From NCBI GenBank assembly GCA_025024175.1, contig QCXZ01000075.1, positions 4,588,001 through 4,652,000 of the forward strand: a DNA stretch of 64,000 nt, given 5' to 3'. Below the pieces are notes generated by a model. That model was not told the origin of the DNA. It did no database searches and saw only the letters and a list, made by a program, of their open reading frames with translations. Position 1 is the stretch's first letter. Each line of letters opens with the position of its first letter. Positions 1 to 12,829 of this stretch are shown here, piece after piece. Source of the DNA: Rhyzopertha dominica. Its lineage: Eukaryota > Arthropoda > Insecta > Coleoptera > Bostrichidae. The translations under genes and the position numbers were made by a program.

Positions 1-1219
1 GAAAAATAATTAAATATCTGTTTCATAATAGCAGTATAGCTCCTGTCCATTAAATACAAAAAATTGAAAAAAAATGCAACTGGGCCAATTGAAAAGGGAA
101 TGGGCTCGCAGACTGAATCCTAGAGCGATAAATATTATGGCGAGGTAACTGGCGCCAATAATGCATAAGCAATAATGAAGGAGACGATTAGTAAATAATT
201 TGGATACGGAGAGATATAAGGTTGAGTTTTACAACCATTTTTATTACACACGGTTAACTATTAGTACCTACGTGGACGAAGCATAGATAATTCTACGTTT
301 AGAAAGACATTAGAATGTCAACAATACGAATATATGTATGGTGGGAGATCTTAAAAATGGTTTCAATTATGCAGGATGTTTCGCATACTCACTTACTGAC
401 ATAGTATTACTCATATTGTACGGGTGATATCAAGTTGCAAAAGACTAATCGGATTAGATAACCTCATTGAAAACAAAATTAGATTTCGAAAATGGATATT
501 TAGTAGCATCAAATCCAACAGTTGAATTACAGTATCAAGTACTAAAAAAATCAAATCAAAGAGGTTACCAGTGAACCTAGAATTGAAAATATAATTAAAG
601 TTAGTATCTACATCAATTCTGAATGGCCAAACAATAATTCCCCACACAAATTTCTACAGTTGTAAAATCCTTGAAAACTTCATGGCTTCTTGGCTACACT
701 TTGACAACAGTTTTAATAACGATGAAAAATAAATATATCTGGATGTTTCAGAACCTTTACTAGTTGAAAAATTTGTAGATCATTTACCAAACGGTCCTAC
801 CTTTTTAACTTAGAATATACTATTTCCTAAGCAATGCAAACGTCAAATTTTTCCACAAAATAGCAGATAGCGCCGAAACGGCATTTAAAAATGCAATATA
901 CAGGATGTTCCATTTAAAACAACAAAGGTGGTGTGCAGTTTTGGTCAGCCATATTTTTTTAATTTTGCAGCCAAGTAATCGAAGTGAAACACAAACGAAG
1001 CCTAAAGTCCATTACTTTGATTACTCAACATCAGGGAAGCATCTGCAGCAAGGGTACCAAATTTCTGCTCAAAATCTATATCATTGAAGGTATGAAATTG
1101 CTTATCACATATCCCTTTCATGGTGCGATTTCAGTGATTGCATCTATTTATACTAAATCAAACATCCTTAAGCTTTGTTTAGTATAAAAAGCTACANAAA
1201 TTGTGCAGTAAGTGCTCTA
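1..1219. other. Intergenic AT-rich DNA, no gene seen
   Basis: No reading frame resembles a known protein. At about 895 there is ATACAGGATGTTCC, which resembles the acagggtgttc-type ends of many insect DNA transposons (compare 41,145, 48,046 and 59,871). No matching inverted end was found, so it is not called as an element. Confidence 0.4.
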
Positions 1220-1560
1220 ATAATAATTGCATCCTCGAAATTAAAATATTCTCCTCAGTTATAGCCCAATCAATCAGTCGCCCACTCATTAACTCCAAAA
1301 ATTAAAATGGCATCGTGAATCGAATTCGCAACTCCCCGATTTGCATCCTCCTTTCAGTCTCGGCACGTTTTTCATTAATTCTGAAGACGGAAAAAAAGGC
1401 TGCATGTTGGCTAGCTGCGGCAATTAATATACATTTTAAAACGTGGCTATCCCGTTTTAGCACAACGGCGCTTTTTACAAAAGACCGAATCTTGCTCGAC
1501 AATCTGAACCGGGCACGCCAGCTCGCATGTTAATAATGGAAAGAAAATGTTAAACACGGG
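1220..1560. other. GC-balanced non-coding island
   Basis: This stretch is visibly less AT-rich than its surroundings, is not low-complexity and matches no other part of the window. Short frames are open on both strands, but none is protein-like. It may be old unique sequence such as a conserved non-coding element; that is inference only. Confidence 0.3.
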
Positions 1561-2267
1561 GGCGTATTATTAATTATGATGTATATAAAACCGCGTTTAT
1601 TTCTCTGGATTGAGACAGTTGAGTGCGGAAATACTTTTTGTTTATATATGTGGGATCTAGGAAACGCAATATATTTGGCTTTATTGAGATGGTTCACGCA
1701 TTTGGATTCAGGAAAACTTTAGCATTTCTCAAAAAAGGCACCGTGTGCTTTAGCTATTGAAAAAGTGTAAATATTACAGAAATTATTATGCAATTTGACA
1801 AAGTGGCAGAAAAAAATCGAAGACACCTACTGCTTTAATAACAAAGAACTGCAAAATCTTCAGTTTTAAGAAAGTCGATTGTTGAAGCAAATATCTTTCA
1901 GTAAACAGTGGTGGAGAATTATGATAAACAAGGGAGCCGACAGGGCAGAGTCCATGCTTTCCACAAAGCTGTATTTCTAATATTCTATCAGTTGCATGAT
2001 TTGCCAAATAAGTGGAATTTGTGTAAATCTAATAACTTAAAGCTTAGAAACAGGTAAGTGACAGAGAATTTCTTTAATAATAAATAATGAATGAAAAGAA
2101 AATATGCCTTAATTGTCGTTTTCACCATTTAATTTTATGCTATTCTATTCTTGAGTCCCCTCAGATACAATCAAATGCAGCATTCAGGAAACGTTGACCG
2201 CGCATCTTATCATTTAATGTTAGGAATAAAGAGAGTCATAAGGTGATAAGAGGCTGTAGGGTAGATG
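1561..2267. other. Intergenic DNA, no gene seen
   Basis: AT-rich sequence with no convincing coding signal. The last 120 bases may be further decayed sequence of the transposase remnant that follows on the minus strand. Confidence 0.4.
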
Positions 2268-2560
2268 TTAAAATAATTTTCTCCAAAAACTGCAAGCTTT
2301 GCTGAACTGACGACAACATGATAATACAAAAATTTGTCTATTGCCTTCATTCCAATCTTTAAAGTACAAAGAATAATTCTGTATGCGACTCGATCGTCTT
2401 TCTTTCATCACTGAAATAAGCCCTTTACAATATAGTTCATTGTACCAGCCGTACACAGTCCTCAAACTTGGGGATAGTTCACCAAATGTGGCATTAAAAG
2501 TCTCCCAAAGCACTGCTTTAGTGACAGACCACTTTTAATATCATAGTAAATCATCGCACA
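2268..2560 (-). pseudogene. Possible mariner-type transposase, N-terminal DNA-binding remnant
   Basis: The minus-strand frame contains a stretch reading FGELSPSLRTVYGWYNEL, close to the paired helix-turn-helix signature of mariner transposases (FG..xPS..TV..W...F..G), followed by KERRSSR, which resembles the E..RSGRP linker between the two HTH halves. A shifted frame further on reads like the second half. No catalytic D,D,D region is found downstream, so this would be a 5' scrap. About 80 residues are open from a non-ATG start. The match was made by eye on a short motif and could be coincidence. Confidence 0.4.
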
Positions 2561-2599
2561 AAAGTTTTCTGCTGTTAGATGCTTTTTTCAGTGACCCGC

Positions 2600-3085
2600 A
2601 AAATTAAGAATGATCAACACCGATAAATGTCAACCTGTCCTATGTATTAAATACCAATTTATAAATTTTGCAGGATTTACACATCGCCTACCTGGATGGA
2701 TCATTATAATTACAAGACGCGAGGTACATTATAATATCACAGAGAATGGTGAATTGAAACAAAGTTTATTGCCTTGAAAAGTTGTACACGTTTGGTTAAA
2801 TTTTATTGGAATAACATTTGATTAGGATGCATTACATTTACGCTACGTAATGAAATTTTACATGTAGTATTTTTAGAAATGGAAATGTGACCCATTAAAA
2901 TTTAAAATCGCTAATGCATTGCAGTCGTTCAGCTTTTTATTAAAGATCTCTCGTTATTAGTATTCTGCATTCATAATTTTACGTTTCGGAAATCCGTAGA
3001 CAGAAAGTGAAAACGAAATTTTGTATCGGGAAACTTCATCACTCGAATTAGTAAAACAAAAAGCTTTTTCAATTAATAGAAATCT
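2600..3085. other. Intergenic DNA, no gene seen
   Basis: AT-rich with homopolymer runs; no repeat or coding signal recognised. Confidence 0.4.
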
Positions 3086-3190
3086 TAAAAAATGCCTGTG
3101 TATGCCATGCTGTCTACACCTCAACCAACTGCAGATAAATTTGTAGCTCATCTGTGCAGTTTAGGTGTAATGCAGACAGCACGGCATTGC
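3086..3190 (-). repeat. Dispersed repeat, block A (solo copy)
   Basis: On the minus strand this matches 13,888-14,004 along most of its length. It keeps the shared landmarks ATGCCGTGCTGTCTGCA, AACTGCACnGATGAGC and CTGCAGTTGGTTG. The two ends are inverted copies of one another (GCTGTCTGCA against a diverged TGTAGACAGC), so the unit can form a hairpin about 100 bases long. A small open frame crosses it, but that is incidental. See 6,181, 13,888, 22,546 and 28,130 for the other copies. Confidence 0.75.
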
Positions 3191-4634
3191 CAACTTTCCG
3201 TTGTTGTATCTGTATTCCAAAAGAACCTACTAGAATCTACTAAAATACCACATATCGTCATGTTTTATCCCAAAACAAAAATTTTTGCTAATCAGAAAAC
3301 GTATTATTTCCTCTTGTTCCTTCATAAGTAATGCTGTGTCAATATGTTTGAAAGCTGATCGATTCTGTTTTGTCTAACAACTCCTAGTAATGTATACATA
3401 ACTTGTTTTCGATCAAATTTTATATTAAACAGCATGGTGTCAAAAAGCATGCAGAAAAAAAATAACGTATTTACAGGAAAAAAAAGTTGCTTAAGTTAAG
3501 TGCAATGCAATAAAGATTTGTTTATTGAAATATCTTTTATCTACACTAGGATTTAACTTGTTTACCTAAAATAGTGCAAGATAGAGCTCAGGTGTTAATA
3601 GATTAAAGTATTTATTGGAAATTAGAACAGTTCATTGATATGAAGTAGTGTATATGCTGTAAACTTAATAAATAAGTTTACTTGGAATAAAGCTGTAATC
3701 TAGTTCGTTTCTTAGTCTGTTCAAATAAATAAAATAACTTTCCGTACATATAATTCTTAGGTCGCTTTTCATTTGCTTTTTAGAAACAAGGTCGCTTTGT
3801 TAGTGGTTGTTCTAGTTCTTTGCACACTCACGCATTGGTGATGATGAATTCCATGTAGGCGCAGATTGGAACCAGTTGACACTTACCTGAAACAAGAGAA
3901 ATATAGTGAGTACTAAAGCAAAGAATGAAAAGATCGTAGTTGCTAAAATTGGATGCTTAAAATACGCGACTAATTAGTGTATGTATGTCTAAAAGATTCA
4001 GTAGGAAGAATAACACTAAATGAATAGCGAATCTACGAGTTAGATGGCAATGTATGATAATATTTAAATGTGTTTGAGTTGAGTGATATTTAAGATACAA
4101 ATTGGAACATGTTAAAGTACTTTAAATGGTTTTATCAAAAATACTCACTGTAGGGTTGTAAATAAAGTATGTTTAAAATTTATATTAGTGATTATTTAGT
4201 GTAATTATGTTTAATAAGAATAATATAGGACGAGGTGCAAGTACTGGGTGTTTCTGTACCGATTTGTACTTGAGCCTTTGAATATGCTACATGCGGTGCT
4301 CTAGTGTCTATAGCTCCATGATGGCTTACGAGAGTGAAGTGTTATAATCCAAGGAATCGTTTGTTACTTGTCACACGAATAAAACACCTGCAATCACGCC
4401 TCATCCTATACAAGTAGCATTGAAAAATGTGCTGCGCTGGGACCAAAGCTGACTAATAGAGATGATTAAAACACGGAGAAGAAAAAGAATGCTATATGTA
4501 GTGGATCCATAAAATGGTTGAATAGCGTGTATCAAAGAAAAAAACAGTGTAATGTATGAGGCATTTAAGATTGAAAGTAAACATAGATAACGTGTGTTAA
4601 ACAAAATGTCAACGGAAATGATTCGTGTATCATT
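3191..4634. other. Intergenic AT-rich DNA, no gene seen
   Basis: Very AT-rich with many short A and T runs. No protein-like frame, RNA gene or repeat partner in the window was recognised. Confidence 0.4.
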
Positions 4635-4653
4635 TCTCTCTCTCTCTCTCTCT
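4635..4653. repeat. (TC)n microsatellite
   Basis: About nine and a half uninterrupted TC units at the end of the AT-rich block, beside a GC-balanced island. Confidence 0.9.
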
Positions 4654-4659
4654 AAACAA

Positions 4660-5080
4660 GAAGAGCAAGCCAAATTTTCTACGGAAGCTCAGCAATTCAC
4701 ACAACACAAAATCCTGACACCTAGCTACAGCTCATCAAATCAGCACTGTCGTGTGGGCCGACCTTCAGCTGCATCCCCCAAAAGAACACCAATCAGATTT
4801 TACCTGGCGCTGTAATACTCGAAGAAGGCGACCAGAATTTCTAGCGACCTTGAGAAAGCGGTCCACATTGTTCATGATGGCTCGTTAGAGGCTGTCATGG
4901 TATCCCAACGTCCTTGATCGATTTTCCCACACGGGGGATGCACTCGCGACCTCAACACGGTCACTAGATCCATTCGCGCGGGAACACGTGCATTAGAACT
5001 ATTGGCTGTTTAGTAGATGTCTCTGGTGACCGGCGATCAGAATGGATGGAGTCGCTTTTGGAAACTTCGAATAAGAGAAT
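4660..5080. other. GC-balanced island, no gene recognised
   Basis: Composition is clearly richer in G and C than the flanks, with several CpG-containing words. A plus-strand frame runs to a stop at 4,813-4,815, but it matches no family I know and no splice structure is visible. It may be non-coding unique sequence or an unrecognised old transposon. Confidence 0.3.
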
Positions 5081-6180
5081 TGTTTTTAATTCTTGTTTAG
5101 CAATCGAAGAAGCTATGGAAGGGATTAAAATAACTTTAGGTGATGATTCTTATGACTTTTATTAAGGTGCGACTTGGGATATTGACATGCCACATATTAA
5201 GGTATATGTTAACTTGGAAGTAAATATATCTGGAACGCCATTATTTAAAAAAAGGTATTTATATCAATTATTATATTAACCCCATAACAACGATGGTACG
5301 TTAAAAGCTATCAACAGCTTAACTTCCTTTAAGGTGCTGTCATGGTTACTGCATTACAGCCATTGGATCGGTTTCTGTTTTTTTTATTAAAGGTGATATT
5401 ACCTAAGANCCACCTGGTACCCATATCATCTTTAAATAAGGTTATCGTTACGAACAACTCCACTAAGGATACCGAACAAACGATTGGGTAACGAATTAAA
5501 GTTCATATGGATTGCTGATAGGTGGCGCCTTGAATTAAGTGTATGTATTTTTCAATTAGTAAAGCACAATAACGTGTCAAAATTTTTATTTCAATTTCAA
5601 GTAATAAAACTGCAAATACCAACTATTCAATTTATTGTCATTACCGCATAATAAGAACACGTATCGTATAGAATCAACTCGAATATTGAACAACGAATTT
5701 AGCACAAAATTATTCGCTGTTTGCAAACCATCCTTTAAATACTGATCATACTTTCGAAATTAATAACAATATTTTACATATTGAGCAAAAGGGCCAATTA
5801 CTAAATTCATTAAAAATTTTAGAAATAATAAAATCCGATAGATGTTCTGACGAGTAAATTTTGAACCTACATCACTGATTAACAATCTTTTTTAAAAAAA
5901 GTTTAGCGTTCAGGTGGCAATGATATTTATGTCAAATTAGTAACGTCAGAGTAACAACAGTTTATTGTAAGCTAAATTGATTGTAAAATTTAAATGTATG
6001 TAGATTTATGCTTCTTCTTGTAGCCGACGGTCCGAGGATGAGGTTTCATTGATTACTTTGAAACCGGTTACCATATAGAATAAAGGAATTTGGAAAAAAG
6101 GCATTATTGTACTCATAGATAATTAAACCGTTTTAAATAAAATCATAATAAATAATTATAATAATTTTATAAGATGCTGT
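5081..6180. other. Intergenic AT-rich DNA, no gene seen
   Basis: Many poly-A and poly-T runs and short direct words; nothing coding was recognised. Confidence 0.4.
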
Positions 6181-6410
6181 CTCTACAATAAGCAATTACT
6201 GCAGGTGGATCCGTTTCGTTTTCACTACATCTCCTCAGTGCAGTTTAAGTCTAGCACAGACTGAATGGCATAGAACAGATTTTGCCTATATATCAAAACT
6301 AATTGTAAGATGGTAGTGATTATTCAGATGGCAATGGCATCTATCAAGTGAGATAGTTACAAAGCCACCTAGCCGCATCTAAGGGAACTACTTCCCCAAG
6401 GTCAGTAAAC
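6181..6410 (+). repeat. Dispersed repeat, blocks A (inverted) and B
   Basis: 6,181-6,290 is block A on the minus strand (reverse complement contains GTTCTATGCC and AACTGCACTGAGGAG). 6,345-6,402 is block B on the plus strand (AAAGCCACCTAG, then GGAACTACTTCC). The spacer holds a GATGGCAATGGCATC motif that recurs as its reverse complement near 28,510. The order A(-) B(+) is the reverse complement of the arrangement at 28.1-28.65 kb, so both are copies of one larger element. Confidence 0.7.
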
Positions 6411-6439
6411 AGTTGATAATTGTATTAAAGTTCAGGTCA

Positions 6440-6800
6440 GGTTTTTTACATATAAGAAGGTTTATAGAAAATACATTTGCCTCGCAATAAAGAGGCGTAG
6501 AACAAGGCGGTTCTTGTCGTAAAGATAAAGGATTGTCATTCACAACACCCAGAAACCACTGACAAAACTCCAGTCAGACTTCGGTACTTTCTTGATATAT
6601 CTGTTTTCTTACTATATGTGAGTGGTGCTTTTTCAACGCTCACTGTGCAGTAGTTGATGGTATTTGTATGAATAAAAACCATAGCTTCTGGAGATCTTTT
6701 ATTAAGAAAGCATAGGCCATATTTTCTTGCAGTTGCATCTGCATTTCCGTCGCAAAGTAAATTAAAGTTATAGAACAGCAAAACTGACAAAATGAACAAA
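6440..6800 (-). pseudogene. D,D41D-type Tc1/mariner transposase, internally deleted remnant
   Basis: The minus-strand frame begins with GNADATARKYG and NKRSPEA, resembling the DUF4817-like HTH of this insect family (GNxxxAxRxYxxRFPNRRxP). After a frameshift it jumps to a stretch resembling the pre-catalytic segment (KKHHSH..KQIYQE..., then EFCQWFL) and to CEANVFSIN, where the family has SDEATFxxN. The middle of the protein is absent, so the copy has an internal deletion as well as stops. The second and third catalytic residues are not found. Recognition is by motif memory; the family is shared with the copies at 9.1, 30.5, 58.6 and 60.4 kb. Confidence 0.5.
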
Positions 6801-9137
6801 TAAAACCAATAAACCCAACCAATTAAAGGTCAGATTCGATTAAAGTTAATATGGGTTCTGTGGGGAAAACATTATATGAACACAGTTAACACCTCCATCA
6901 ACACTTACGCTTTGTGGCTTGAAGCACGTTTTGCCAGCAATGTTGGCATTTTCAGAAGCGAGGCGCCTACTGAAGAATCAGTAAATTGGTGCTTGTTCTA
7001 CCATGCGCAAACCAATCGATTTTTTTACGGTACAGTCATTTCAAATGGAAATGCAGAGCTTACTTACTAAATTCATGCTTAGAAACCAAGCACGATATCA
7101 AAAAATGTTAATAAACAAAAAGAGTCTAAAATGTGTCCACTAGCCAGGTTTTTCTAGATCGTTTCCCAAATAAGCCGTTACGCCATTAGAAAAACAAAAA
7201 AAAATGATGACAACTAAAAAAAACAAGAAATCTTTAGATTTATAAAAGATTTAATAGTCATAGGTTTTTAACACAAGGGGTGAAGCGAATAATTCCTTTG
7301 TTTATAAGTACTTTAACTTATAATTATATACTTTACCTGTACCGTAGTTAGGTTTTAATGTATAAATATTAAATTATAAGTCTGTTTAGTAGGTATTGAC
7401 TTAGAGAGAAACTAGAATCGGATGTGATAGAAAAATAGGTACGTAGCTGTATGACAACGAATTATTCTTAAAATTTTTCAGACAATATCAACCTTGCTAA
7501 TTTATTAGTTTATGTGTAACATATATTTTCCCATACGTTCGCAAACATCCCTTTTGATGGATTAGTTTGCCAAAAATTATCCCTGCCGGACGTCCCTCAA
7601 AAATTCTAGATACGTTGATCATTGATTGTTTGCGATTGATACGTGAATCCTTCAATACATGTTGCAATTGCACACCATAAAGCAATAACATTTACACATT
7701 TCAAATTTCCAATTTTCAAACTTAAGTTCAGCGGTCACTTATGGAAAATAGCAGCTGTTCTTCCACTCATACGAAGCTAGGCGTTTATTAAAGATTTCAC
7801 TTTAACATTTATTATTTGTATTTAATGAGCTGCTATTTACTTGTATTTAACACCTAAAAAGCCCAACTTAGGAGCGATGCCAATTTGATCTAGTGCATAG
7901 AGCAGNAACACTACAGTTGCCAATACACTATACTCTTAACTGGGTACCTATCTAATTACCTCTCTATCATCTTTAGTAAACTACACTCTGTAGTAAGCTG
8001 TCAGTTTCTTTTTACGTGGATAAGTCTTACGCCGCACTGTGGATGTCATTTTGTAAAAATCTGTAATGGCTAAAACGTCCTACCGGCCTAACCTATAGGC
8101 GCGAGTGATAATGTTGGGATGTACCCATGCACTCGCAAAACTGCTATTTTCAGTTTCTACTTGTTGACACTTATTGGTAAAATATACGAGGGTGCCTTTA
8201 TTGCATATTTTCACCACGCGGAAGAACGGGATTGCCATATGCCTCGCTTTTTATTATCAGCGGTAATTGCTCCAAATTAGAAATGAACCTAACATTATTT
8301 TCGATTGCGTGTATTACATTTATTGTAAACAAGTAAACTTACCTTAAAAATATGCGGTTTAAAGAGTTTGGGATTGAACTGATACAAGCAGCAAATGTTT
8401 CTTAATATTTTAGGATCGCGTTCTGCTAAACTGGGGCAATAATGAACATTATTATAATATTTGCTATTTTTACTGTTAGCGTTACATGCAATTCGCAACT
8501 GATGAACTATATTATCCCCTTTCAGTAGAAGTAGAAAGAATATTAAAGCGTGTTCATTTCCAGGTAGACTTTTATAGCGGACATAAAAAAGTTGTGCAGC
8601 GCTGATAAATGCTTCCCAACGGCACTAAGCAAAACAACCGGTAACAAAAGCTAATCTACCTCGTACTGCGTATCGCGAAATAATTTGCAAATTGAGCATA
8701 AACTTTACAGCAACCGGTGGCAGCACTTATCGCGTCGGTTTTCAGGGGATGATTGATGTTCCTCCTTCTTTTGTTAATAACGTCGGCGCAGGTGGTAGGG
8801 AGTTAAGAAAGAATAATATTGCATTATCGGGTTGAAGGCTGTGAAGGTTCATTAAAATTTTATCGGATTGCAGTCACGTTCCGAACTAAATCCTTGTTAA
8901 GGCAAATGACATTTTTCACGATGGCTTGCTGTAAAGCTGTAGACTTCCTTACTATGCGTCTTGTAATTAAGTAGGAAGTGAAACGGAAGCACGTATCGAT
9001 GTCTGGCATTTTTTTCATTAAAGAAATATGAATAAAAGTTTAAATTACGTAGCTTGGAAACAAGCTGACTGAACGTATGTGCTTTGTCTCACTTGATGTA
9101 TCAGATAACTCTGACGACCGTTTCGACCTGATGGTCA
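6801..9137. other. Intergenic DNA, no gene seen
   Basis: Mostly AT-rich. A less AT-rich patch lies at about 8,010-8,260 and another at about 8,560-9,000; neither shows a protein-like frame. A 64-codon plus-strand frame at 6,876-7,070 has ordinary composition but no recognised motif. Confidence 0.4.
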
Positions 9138-9690
9138 CTATAAAAGCGATAATAGCCTTATACATAGAATGCCCAATATTGTTGAAACAACTGAAGATAT
9201 GCTAGTGTTTAAAACGTCTAAATTATCCAACATTTCTTCAAAACCGTTTGAAGAAGATGTAATAGTTCTGATTAAAAGGAACGGTCGTATAAGTTGATTT
9301 TGTGGCATAAATAAAGTTTCATCCCGCCAAAGACTTGTTTTGGAAAAACCAAAATTTTCGACCATTCGATCACAAAACGAAGCGTGAAACTGGTATTTAA
9401 AATTATGTAAGTTGTGTGAGAATCTTTTATACACCTGAATAAGACAAATGCGGTTCCTTAGCAATTGTAGGTTGAGACATTCAGGTTCAGCGTTAAACTT
9501 GAGCAAGCGCTAAAGTTTCTTCTTGTGACTCGATTTCTCGATGAATCCTTTTAGTTCTAGATTGGCTGAAACGATTTTCCAACCCCGAAGCATTGTTTTG
9601 TCTTGTTGCCTTATTTTCGGGTATAGCTCTTCATACTGCTCAGCTATGACCACTGAAGTTTTATGATTACGGATGCACAAACCTTCTCTA
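9138..9690 (-). pseudogene. Probable D,D41D-like transposase remnant
   Basis: Minus strand. Around 9,560-9,680 the frame reads AEQYEELYPKIRQQ, like the A..Y...YP..R.P helix of the DUF4817-type HTH. After a shift, a 122-codon open frame (9,138-9,506) includes KYQFHASFCDRMVEN and LWRDETLF, fitting the Y..Q......FC..M then W(T/S)DE.LF order around the first catalytic Asp. Beyond LWRDETLF the similarity fades and the remaining catalytic residues are not seen. It is a diverged 5' portion of a transposon; I am only moderately sure. Confidence 0.42.
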
Positions 9691-11149
9691 ATAAAATAAT
9701 GTGCCGTAATTATGAAAAAGAATAGACTAGACCCGATCTGACTTTCTATTCTTGTAAATTGAAAGTTAATATTGACTTTGACCTTTATTCATCCTGATCA
9801 CGTAATTCCATGGAAATCTAATTTTTTTACTTTATCGGTTTGAGCAGTAAATTTTAGTCCGTCGTAACAAATCGTTTGTCAACAGCATTTAATTTGGAAT
9901 ATAACTATAGAACGTTCATTAGGGAAATTAGCTCCGAGAAGGCACAATGTTGGAGAACTTTTATGTGCTTTTACGGACTCACATTGCCCCTGAAATCTTG
10001 CAAAGAACAATTGTATAAGGAGTTGGTTTAACTAAATCAAAATCTAAGAAGATGCCAAAATTAACTTTTTTCGAAATATTTCAAAAGCTATGCAAGCTGT
10101 TGACACAAACGTTCCAGATTCTTAAACTATATGAATACATGCAACTTTTCCAAGATCATAATGGTGGGCATCTTAAAAAGGTGACCACACTGTATAGAGA
10201 AATCTGTATATCTATGTAATTTTCGTGTAATGCCAAAATTTGAAAGCGTACTGACTAATAGTAGTGAAATCTAACTGAAGACGGAAATTATCATTTTTAG
10301 TTTTGAAATGTACAAAATATAAAGGATAATGGCACTTATCACTTTGTTAAAATGTATAGCGAATCTGTACTCGAGGTCTCGCGAATTTAAGTTCTATTTA
10401 TGTAGTTTGTCATAGCCTCTTATATTCGCTACTTATAAATGACGTTATAATAATTGTATATTCTGTATCCCTTTGTTTTGTTCGTAGCAACATGATCATC
10501 AGTTAGGTAGATGAACGATTGAACGAAAGTATTCTGGTTCCATTTCGATTCATACATGAGGCAACAGAAATAACAAAGAGAAAAACCAAGAACGGCATTA
10601 TCCTTCCTTCGTTACGGTTTCCAAAGACATCAGAAACGTAGAAAACAAGTGAGTACGTTTTCGAACAAAAAGATTCATCTCCACGCTTAACGACTAAGCA
10701 CGTAGTACGGACTTTGATGAATGCCCCGTATCAATCAACAAGTTAGTCCAATAATTTTTAAATTGAGCCCGGATCCGACAAGCTAAAAGATAACGCTAGC
10801 GTTGATAGATTGTAGTATCTGGAATGGGAGGTACCCGCTTCACTGCAGCCAGCAAAAATCAAACCGTATAAAGGAGAGAATACTCGTCATGATTTGCATT
10901 TAGATAGACAATCATTGCCCTAAATTCGATTCTGATGTATAACTCTATTAGTATACTGTATTAGTTCGGGTGGTGAATGGTGGGATAAATACAAGCCTCT
11001 GTATTCTCAATGAAGAGAAGGAAAACTAATTAATATCGTTAATTAGTATTATAAGCATAAGTTTTGCATCAAATGCTGGCCCATAGGAATAGACAGGTAT
11101 TTCATGATTGTCTCTTGGATAGTTACTACTTTACTACAATAAATAACGT
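9691..11149. other. Intergenic DNA, no gene seen
   Basis: AT-rich with a more balanced stretch at about 10,600-10,860. No frame, repeat partner or RNA gene was recognised. Confidence 0.4.
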
Positions 11150-11400
11150 GATAATAAGCAAGTACTACAATATGGTATCTACAAGGCTTAATACTAGGCC
11201 CAACTCGAATTTTGATAAACGTAAGTAACCGAATTACGGGAGCACTTCATGCAATATGTGGATGACACCTAGCCGTTGTTTTCCGGAGAAGAGAGAGCAG
11301 TGACCCAAAATGTCACTACAGATACAAGTGCTCTAGAAAATTTGTGGAAAAATAAACAAAACTGACTCTCAAATATAGAATTCAGAAACTACAAACCAGT
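11150..11400 (+). pseudogene. Non-LTR retrotransposon reverse transcriptase fragment (palm motifs only)
   Basis: The plus strand reads QGLILGPTRILINV (the PQGS.LGP..F.I.. box) and then, in a shifted frame, FMQYVDDT, the catalytic Y.DD box at about 11,250-11,273, followed in frame by a TAG stop and a segment ending ALENLW. The roughly 25-residue gap between the two boxes fits a Jockey/R1/I-type reverse transcriptase. The frame is broken at least twice and flanking RT domains are not recognisable, so this is an old fragment. The clade is uncertain. Confidence 0.55.
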
Positions 11401-11784
11401 GCACAAATTAGAAAGAATAATCAGAGAGAATGATTTTATACAATAAAAAGATTCATAATTACCACATAAGAAATTCAATCAAGCTAACTTTCTGAATCCG
11501 ATGGCAACCGTTTATATTTATTGCAAACAATCTCTAACTGTCAACACCTATTGGTACAAATAATGCATTCATATTGTAATCCCATAAGAATGAATAGTTC
11601 AGAATCCGGAATAGAAAGAAGCTGCTATAAATTGCGTGTTTCACTTTTACAGGATAATTCACAAGCTAACTATGATATATTTTATAAATGATTCACTGAT
11701 TCGGATGTACATTAAATTTTTTTCAAGAAGCTATAAATAAAGAACTTTTGTTAATAAGGGTAAAACGCTTTTAATACTTGATGT

Positions 11785-11980
11785 AATGAAACAACTCCAT
11801 GAATGAACTTAATTCATTAAAGTTTAACTACTAGTAGTAGGTAGTTTTTATTGAGCAGAAGAGGCCTCTTGACAAACTTGATTTTCTAACTGTTAGTTGC
11901 ACTGTTAAAAACTTAAAAAACAAATTACAGATTTCCATTCTATATCGAAAGCTGCTGCTTTCTAAAATCGTTCACTATAC
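11785..11980 (+). repeat. Dispersed repeat C, copy 1
   Basis: This shares with 21,060-21,245 the core AAAGTTTAnCTnCTAGTAGTAG, then TTTATTGAGCnGAAGAGG and TTGA(C/T)AAAC, and weaker similarity on both sides. The family is not recognised and no coding sequence or inverted ends are evident. Confidence 0.6.
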
Positions 11981-12048
11981 TTAGTCCTATTGAAAATAAA
12001 AAGCTATGTTAGTTGGGGGTCGCATATTTCATTTATACTTAACCTGCT

Positions 12049-12105
12049 GTCAGGTTGATGTATGCAGGTGCATCTCAACTTGTCAGATTACACACATTTA
12101 TTTAG
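12049..12105 (-). repeat. Dispersed repeat block B, short fragment
   Basis: GGnTGATGTATGCAnGTGCAT followed by TTGTCAGATTACA matches 28,197-28,245 in the same orientation and the reverse complement of 22,600-22,650. Only about 55 bases are recognisable. Confidence 0.65.
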
Positions 12106-12829
12106 TTAAATAAATTAAGAAAACGTTTGCAGCAGCAGTAAGTAAGAAATTAATTTCAAGTGGTACCTTCGTAATAAATAAATGTGTACAGATATATGAG
12201 AATTTTTTGTTTCTAATGTACGTTTTGAATTTCTTGCTTCTCTATATCCAAGTGAGGGTTATTCGGTATGAATAAGCTTAAGGAAACTCAGACCAGATTT
12301 GCAAGTCATAAAATTTTTATATTGTACTGTAATATGGATAAAGAAAAAATCAATTATGGGTAAGCGGGTTCAACTGTTAACCCGTTAGGCAGAATTTGCA
12401 CACATGGAGAACCATAGCTGACAGACTTCTCTTCTCAGCGAAACAAACAAATAAAACTCCTCTTCAATAAAGGCTCTCGAATTCGTATTACACCGTACGT
12501 CACCGAAAATGTCCAATGCATTAAGTCGTCCGGGATAATAAAAGCGGAAAATATGGCTCGGGAAACACATTGTTAAAGTGTAAAGAGCACTAGAGCGCTG
12601 TTATGTACCCGTGGCGCAAGAATTTTATTATGTCTGTAAAATTACGCTAGTCTGATATTGCAATATTGAGTGCTAGATGACGGTAATGTTGCAATTTTGC
12701 TATTCAATTTCAATGTTTATTTTTATTATTTATTGCCCGAAAATTTTATAAAAAAACCATATAGGCAGTACGAGTAAAATGAAATGTACAATGGTAACAA
12801 TGAGAAACGAAACTAAACTAAAGGTGTTC
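12106..12829. other. Intergenic AT-rich DNA, no gene seen
   Basis: No protein-like frame. The last part (about 12,730-12,829) may be the 3' untranslated tail of the LINE remnant that follows on the minus strand. Confidence 0.35.

Noticed and set aside
896..1190. Inverted-repeat element bounded by ATACAGGATGTTCC and AAACATCC
   Set aside because: Only a few bases are complementary at the two ends and no target duplication was found.
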